From Terriglobia bacterium (GTDB lineage: Bacteria > Acidobacteriota > Terriglobia > UBA7540): a stretch of 17,623 nucleotides of DNA. Numbering within the stretch: the stretch's first letter is position 1; the number at the start of each line of letters is the position of its first letter. Made by a program: the position numbers and the translations under genes. The notes under the pieces are model-generated. The model ran no database searches. It was given only the letters and a program-made list of their open reading frames with translations, and was not told where the DNA came from. The DNA lies in the NCBI GenBank assembly GCA_030040295.1, contig JASHTZ010000219.1, forward strand, positions 1 to 17,623, written 5' to 3'. This document shows, piece after piece, positions 14,709-17,623 of this stretch.

Positions 14709-14863
14709 ACCTACCTGTTCGAAATGCAAGTACAGTTGAGTTGCTGAGGTTGTGGTTTCGGCAATGAGTTATGGGGTTTAACGGCTGCGAAGAAAGGGAA
14801 GACTTGCGGCGATTTATCAACCAATTTTCAACCGAGGAACAAATCTGACGAGGGGGAAATTAC

Positions 14864-15181
14864 ATGAAAAAGCTGGCGCTGTTGGTTTTCGCATTCTGCG
14901 TGATGGGCAGCCTCTCCTTGGCGGCGGGGAAATCCATCACTGGTACAGTTAGCGATTCGCACTGCGGGGCAAAGCACGCTGAGGCATCCGACCAGGCTGC
15001 GCATTGCGTTGAGCACTGCGTTGAGGGCGGAGCCACGTACGTTCTGGTTTCGGGCGGGCATGTCTACCAGCTCGATTCGCAAGACAAATTCAAGGGCATG
15101 GGCGGTAAGGAAGTCACGGTGCATGGCACCGTCAATGGTGACAGCATCGCGGTGAAGAGCGTGGTAGAAAAGTCGAGTTAG
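14864..15181 (+). CDS. Small secreted protein with C-H-C-C motif, first paralogue
   Basis: The 105-residue protein has a signal peptide (1-21, cleavage after LAA) and a mature part of about 84 residues. Near the N-terminus is VSDSHCGAKHAEASDQAAHCVEHCVEGG, giving Cys34, His38, Cys48 and Cys52 (C-x3-H-x9-C-x3-C). Then follows a beta-rich half (YVLVSGGHVYQLDS, GKEVTVHGTVNGDSIAVKSVV) that looks like a small OB-type barrel as in DUF5818-like proteins of this phylum. The periplasmic cysteines and His could bind metal or form disulphides. A GAGGGGG ribosome site stands 7 bases before the ATG. It ends at a good terminator (15210-15244), so it is monocistronic although the paralogue follows at 15434. 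The function is unknown. Confidence 0.85.
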   Translation: MKKLALLVFAFCVMGSLSLAAGKSITGTVSDSHCGAKHAEASDQAAHCVEHCVEGGATYVLVSGGHVYQLDSQDKFKGMGGKEVTVHGTVNGDSIAVKSVVEKSS

Positions 15182-15209
15182 GTCCGCTCGCACCATCTCT
15201 TATCGACAG

Positions 15210-15244
15210 CAGCCACTCGCGACCGGCGGGTGGCTGTTTCTTTC
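15210..15244 (+). terminator. Intrinsic terminator after the first C-H-C-C protein
   Basis: CAGCCAC (15210-15216) pairs with GTGGCTG (15230-15236); inner CGC and GCG extend the stem. TTTCTTTCC follows directly. It lies 29 bases after the stop codon at 15181. Confidence 0.8.
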
Positions 15245-15433
15245 CAGGTTCAACGCCTTCGGCGGGCGAGACGTTGCGTGCCGTGGGGTTCATAACTTTC
15301 AGCAAGCGGGTAACCCGAAACCTTCACATAACATCCAACTTGACGTGCGCTTTGGCACTACCCTGTGGTGAGGGCACGTAAGAATTTAATTTCCAGGTGG
15401 AGCAAGCCGACCGAAACTCTTGCGGAGGGTGGC

Positions 15434-15754
15434 ATGAAGCTGATTATTTGGGCAGCCCTGGGATTAGTCCTGACCGCGGGTCTTTGTGTGGCGGTTCCTC
15501 CGGCGGCGACTTTTGTGGGCAGCATCGGCGATTCCATGTGCGGCGCAAAGCACATGCCCGGTGAAACTGCCAAGGATTGCACGGTTGAATGCGTCAAGGA
15601 GGGCTCAAAGTATATCCTGATCGATCCCAGCGGAAAGGTTTACCAGCTCAGTGACCAGAAAGCGCCTGCGAAATTTCCTGGGGAAAAAGTGAAGGTCACG
15701 GGAACGCTGAAAGGCGACACGATTACCGTCACCTCCATGGTCGCAGCGGAGTAA
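15434..15754 (+). CDS. Small secreted protein with C-H-C-C motif, second paralogue
   Basis: The 106-residue paralogue of the gene at 14864 starts at ATG 15434, because a GGAGG ribosome site ends 5 bases before it and a signal peptide begins there. An upstream in-frame GTG at 15365 would add 23 basic residues before the signal peptide and is rejected. Residues 1-25 are the signal peptide (cleavage after PPAA or AVPPA). The mature part has IGDSMCGAKHMPG with Cys36 and His40, then Cys49 and Cys53 (C-x3-H-x8-C-x3-C), and the beta half YILIDPSGKVYQL, KVKVTGTLKGDTITVTSMV. The motif order is that of the first paralogue. No convincing promoter or terminator is seen around it. The function is unknown. 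Confidence 0.85.
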   Translation: MKLIIWAALGLVLTAGLCVAVPPAATFVGSIGDSMCGAKHMPGETAKDCTVECVKEGSKYILIDPSGKVYQLSDQKAPAKFPGEKVKVTGTLKGDTITVTSMVAAE

Positions 15755-15797
15755 TGGTCGGTCAGGCTTGATTTGGACGGCGAGATCTCAGGAAGGC

Positions 15798-15828
15798 TTG
15801 GCCGGGGAGCAGGAATTTGGGCTATAAT
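15798..15828 (+). promoter_or_regulatory. Promoter for the 47-residue basic protein
   Basis: A perfect -10 TATAAT is at 15823-15828. TTGGCC (15798-15803) is the best -35, with a long 19-base spacer, so its strength is uncertain. The transcript would begin about 35 bases before ATG 15870. Confidence 0.45.
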
Positions 15829-15869
15829 CGTGGTTGGCGAGTTGTTTGGAAGGACCCAGAAAAGGACCT

Positions 15870-16013
15870 ATGGACACCGATCAAAGCACGCCTTCGGGCA
15901 AGGAGTGGAAAGTTCGCCGGGTGGGAACAGTTACCTTCGCAATTTCCAAGCCCAAGAGAAATCCCCGCAAGCTGCGCCAAATGCGCTTGAAAAATCGCCG
16001 GCGCGCGCGCTAA
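15870..16013 (+). CDS. Very basic 47-residue protein, unknown
   Basis: ATG 15870 to TAA 16011-16013 encodes 47 residues. The N-terminal third is polar (MDTDQSTPSGKEWKVRR), the middle is VGTVTFAISKPK, and the C-terminus is dense in Arg and Lys (RNPRKLRQMRLKNRRRAR), with about 17 basic residues and few acidic ones. Such a tail suggests binding to RNA, DNA or the ribosome, but I recognise no family and do not assign one. A promoter with a perfect -10 lies upstream and AAAGGA stands 3 bases before the ATG, shorter than ideal. The gene ends 55 bases before the next one, so they may share a transcript. The alternative is a chance frame; other frames here are less convincing. Confidence 0.5.
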   Translation: MDTDQSTPSGKEWKVRRVGTVTFAISKPKRNPRKLRQMRLKNRRRAR

Positions 16014-16068
16014 ACGGAATTGGCGCCTTCCCCGAAGGGGGTGGGCGGCCAATCACAGGTATTCCGTG

Positions 16069-17514
16069 ATGAAGTCAAAATCCAGCCTGGGGATGAAAAT
16101 AGCGGTAGTGGCAGCGCTGCTGATCATGGGCCTGGTAAGCCTCTCCGCTGCCACGGCGGAACAGCCGCTCTCCAAAGACGATGTCACTCTGCTTCTGCTG
16201 GGAAGCACTCCTGCCGCCAAAATGGTGCAGTTGGTTGAACAGCGCGGCATCGACTTCCAGATGGATGGGGACCTGGCCAAGAAGTTTCGCGACCAAGGCG
16301 CCGATGATGACATTATCAATGCTCTGAAGGAAGCAGCGAACAAAGCCCAGGCCGCAAAGGTGAGCGCGCCTGCACCCGCCGCGGCGCCGACGGCAGTCGC
16401 AAGCCCGCCTGCCGCTCCTGAGGCCTCAGCCGGCGGCAAGCCCAATGCTCCGGACGCCCCGGAGCCCGCCGCGCCGCGTGTGGCTCCCTCGCCGGGCGCC
16501 GCTCCCACGGCCGCTCCTGCACCCGCAGCCTCCACCGCGCAGTCTTCCTCCGACGAGCCGGTGCTGCACACACGGCAATCCGCAGATTCCTCAGATGAGC
16601 CGGTTTTGCACTCCCGGCAGTCGAGTAGTTCCAGTAGTTCCTCAACCACAGCCAGCAGTCCTTCACCGCAACCTGCATCGCCCAGCGCGTCGTCATCCTC
16701 CGAGCCCACTTTGCACCAGGCTGCGAAACAGACTCTGCCGCCTACTCCTGCCACCGCAAGCGGTGAGGGCCTGAAGGACCCGTCACCGACAGAAATTCAG
16801 CACATTATCCAGGAATTCGCTGCCAAGGAAAAAATCTTTAAGGAAGCCCGCAATAATTACACCTACCACCAGATCAATAAGGTAGAGGAGCTCGGACCTA
16901 ATGACCAAGTTACGGGATCTTTCCAGCAGGAATGGGATATAACTTACGACGACAAGGGCAATCGCATTGAACGCGTCACCTATGCTCCCGAGCCGAGCTT
17001 AAAGAGATTGATTTTAACTAAGGAAGATTATGAGGGATTCCGGAATATTCAGCCTTTTGTCTTGACCACAGATGAGCTGAACGAGTACGACATCAAGTAC
17101 CTCGGTCACGTCCACGTGGATGAAATTACGACCTATGTATTCAGCATCAGACCCAAAGAAATCGAAAAGGGCAAACAGTATTTCCAAGGCCAGGTTTACG
17201 TTGACGATCGCGACCTACAGATCGTCAAAAGCCAGGGCAGACAAGTGCCGCAAGACAAGAAAGTTCACGGACAGGAAAACCTGTTCCCTGAATTCACCAC
17301 CTGGCGCGAGCAGGTGGACGGCAAGTTCTGGTTTCCCACCTTCACGATGGCGAATGATACCCTCTATTTCGAAAGCGGCGCCGTGCACATGAAGGAAATC
17401 GTGCGCTACACCGACTACAAGCAGTTCAAGTCGGGTTCGCGAATCCTGAACGTAGAAGCGATCGACAAGCAGAATAACCAATCCACGCCTGCTTCCACCC
17501 CGCCCAAGAACTGA
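16069..17514 (+). CDS. Secreted protein with Ser/Pro linker and LolA-like C-terminal half
   Basis: From ATG 16069 the protein has 481 residues; a GTG at 16066 would add one Met, and AGGT (16057-16060) is the only ribosome site. Residues 10-31 are a signal peptide. About 35-90 (LSKDDVTLLLLGSTPAAKMVQLVEQRGIDFQ, GADDDIINALKEA) is a small helical module like those at the N-terminus of many acidobacterial envelope proteins. Residues 100-240 are a Pro/Ala/Ser-rich linker with three SxEPxLH motifs (162-169, 176-182, 211-216). About 241-465 (WDITYDDKGNRIERVTY, DIKYLGHVHVDEITTYVF, YVDDRDLQIVKSQGR, FWFPTFTMANDTLYFESG) resembles outer-membrane lipoprotein-sorting or DUF2092-type beta folds. A periplasmic lipid- or lipoprotein-handling role is an inference. 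No partner gene is obvious. Confidence 0.85.
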   Translation: MKSKSSLGMKIAVVAALLIMGLVSLSAATAEQPLSKDDVTLLLLGSTPAAKMVQLVEQRGIDFQMDGDLAKKFRDQGADDDIINALKEAANKAQAAKVSAPAPAAAPTAVASPPAAPEASAGGKPNAPDAPEPAAPRVAPSPGAAPTAAPAPAASTAQSSSDEPVLHTRQSADSSDEPVLHSRQSSSSSSSSTTASSPSPQPASPSASSSSEPTLHQAAKQTLPPTPATASGEGLKDPSPTEIQHIIQEFAAKEKIFKEARNNYTYHQINKVEELGPNDQVTGSFQQEWDITYDDKGNRIERVTYAPEPSLKRLILTKEDYEGFRNIQPFVLTTDELNEYDIKYLGHVHVDEITTYVFSIRPKEIEKGKQYFQGQVYVDDRDLQIVKSQGRQVPQDKKVHGQENLFPEFTTWREQVDGKFWFPTFTMANDTLYFESGAVHMKEIVRYTDYKQFKSGSRILNVEAIDKQNNQSTPASTPPKN

Positions 17515-17550
17515 ACCTCGCCACAGAGGGTACCTCCGACCACCTGAAGG

Positions 17551-17597
17551 GGCGCCGCTACGTCAAATGTGGCGTGTTGGCGTTTGCGAGCGGCGCC
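17551..17597. repeat. Inverted repeat after the last gene
   Basis: GGCGCCGCT (17551-17559) and AGCGGCGCC (17589-17597) are perfect 9-bp inverted arms with a 29-base spacer, 37 bases after the stop codon at 17514. There is no T-run, so it is not a standard terminator; it is more like an interspersed palindrome. A CTCTGTG-type tract (17516-17528) lies just before it. Confidence 0.6.
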
Positions 17598-17623
17598 ACG
17601 GCTGAACCGCTTCACTACCCGGC

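Larger units (their letters stand above)
14552..14863. other. Divergent intergenic region
   Basis: These 312 bases separate the glycosidase-like gene (leftwards) from the first C-H-C-C secreted protein (rightwards). They hold a palindrome near the leftward start (14565-14579) and a promoter candidate for the rightward gene (14680-14708). The bases 14715-14863 would be a leader of about 150 bases; no known riboswitch or RNA is recognised in it. The ribosome site GAGGGGG (14850-14856) ends it. Confidence 0.55.

Noticed and set aside
14715..14856. Long leader as a riboswitch
   Set aside because: No known aptamer consensus is recognisable and pairing is weak by eye; covariance search would be needed.
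15340..15364. TTGACG at 15340-15345 as a promoter for the second C-H-C-C gene
   Set aside because: No -10-like hexamer at a usable distance downstream.
16022..16045. GC hairpin CCCC-GAA-GGGG between the 47-residue gene and the next gene as a terminator
   Set aside because: There is no T-run after it and the stem is short; it may only shape the leader.
1..17623. CRISPR array, tRNA, rRNA, transposase, toxin-antitoxin or defence genes
   Set aside because: None seen: no regularly spaced direct repeats of 25-40 bases, no tRNA-like T-loop context, and no matching protein motifs.

Overview
The window looks like ordinary chromosome from an Acidobacteriota genome, probably of the Terriglobia type. 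This is inference, not a database result. It rests on moderately high GC, near-consensus sigma70 promoters, many small secreted proteins and PEGA proteins, a Pro/Ala/Ser-rich envelope protein with an N-terminal module typical of that phylum, and scattered short palindromic intergenic repeats. I see no rRNA, tRNA, CRISPR array, transposase, phage or plasmid gene.

Layout. 1-57 is the 5' end of a divergent minus-strand gene cut by the window edge. 120-1397 is hutI (imidazolonepropionase), followed by a palindromic repeat that supplies its stop codon. 1517-3363 is a two-gene operon of an acetamidase/formamidase-family amidohydrolase and an Fe(II)/2-oxoglutarate-type oxygenase. 3515-5019 holds two tandem secreted paralogues with a shared, unrecognised N-terminal domain and a C-terminal PEGA domain. 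5209-6538 (minus strand) holds a free-standing four-helix-bundle (S23/IVS family) protein and a multi-pass membrane protein with its own promoter. A second copy of the palindromic repeat lies at 6652-6709, directly before ftcD (6731-8281), a fused formimidoyltransferase-cyclodeaminase. 8396-8653 (minus) is a small orphan gene supported by a ribosome site, a promoter candidate and an intrinsic terminator. 9012-11471 is a class A penicillin-binding protein (PBP1A) behind a near-perfect promoter. 11640-12380 (minus) is a double-FHA protein, and 12521-14551 (minus) an exported (alpha/alpha)6-barrel glycosidase-like protein. 14864-15754 holds two small secreted paralogues with a C-H-C-C motif. 15870-16013 is an unlisted 47-codon very basic protein, and 16069-17514 a secreted protein whose C-terminal half resembles outer-membrane lipoprotein-sorting proteins.

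How the genes fit together. HutI makes N-formimino-L-glutamate, and FtcD passes its formimino group to tetrahydrofolate and deaminates it, so these are consecutive steps of histidine degradation. Upstream hutH and hutU are not in the window. The 5.2 kb between them is bounded on both sides by the same repeat family, which suggests rearrangement by repeat recombination. The rest is mostly cell-envelope work (PBP1A, PEGA pair, C-H-C-C pair, LolA-like protein, glycosidase-like protein).

I do not find a clear undescribed multi-gene system. The best leads are the repeat-bounded split of the hut genes, the two tandem families of secreted paralogues with uncharacterised domains, the 47-residue basic protein, the small terminator-backed orphan at 8396-8653, and the heptamer repeats, one of which sits inside ftcD.
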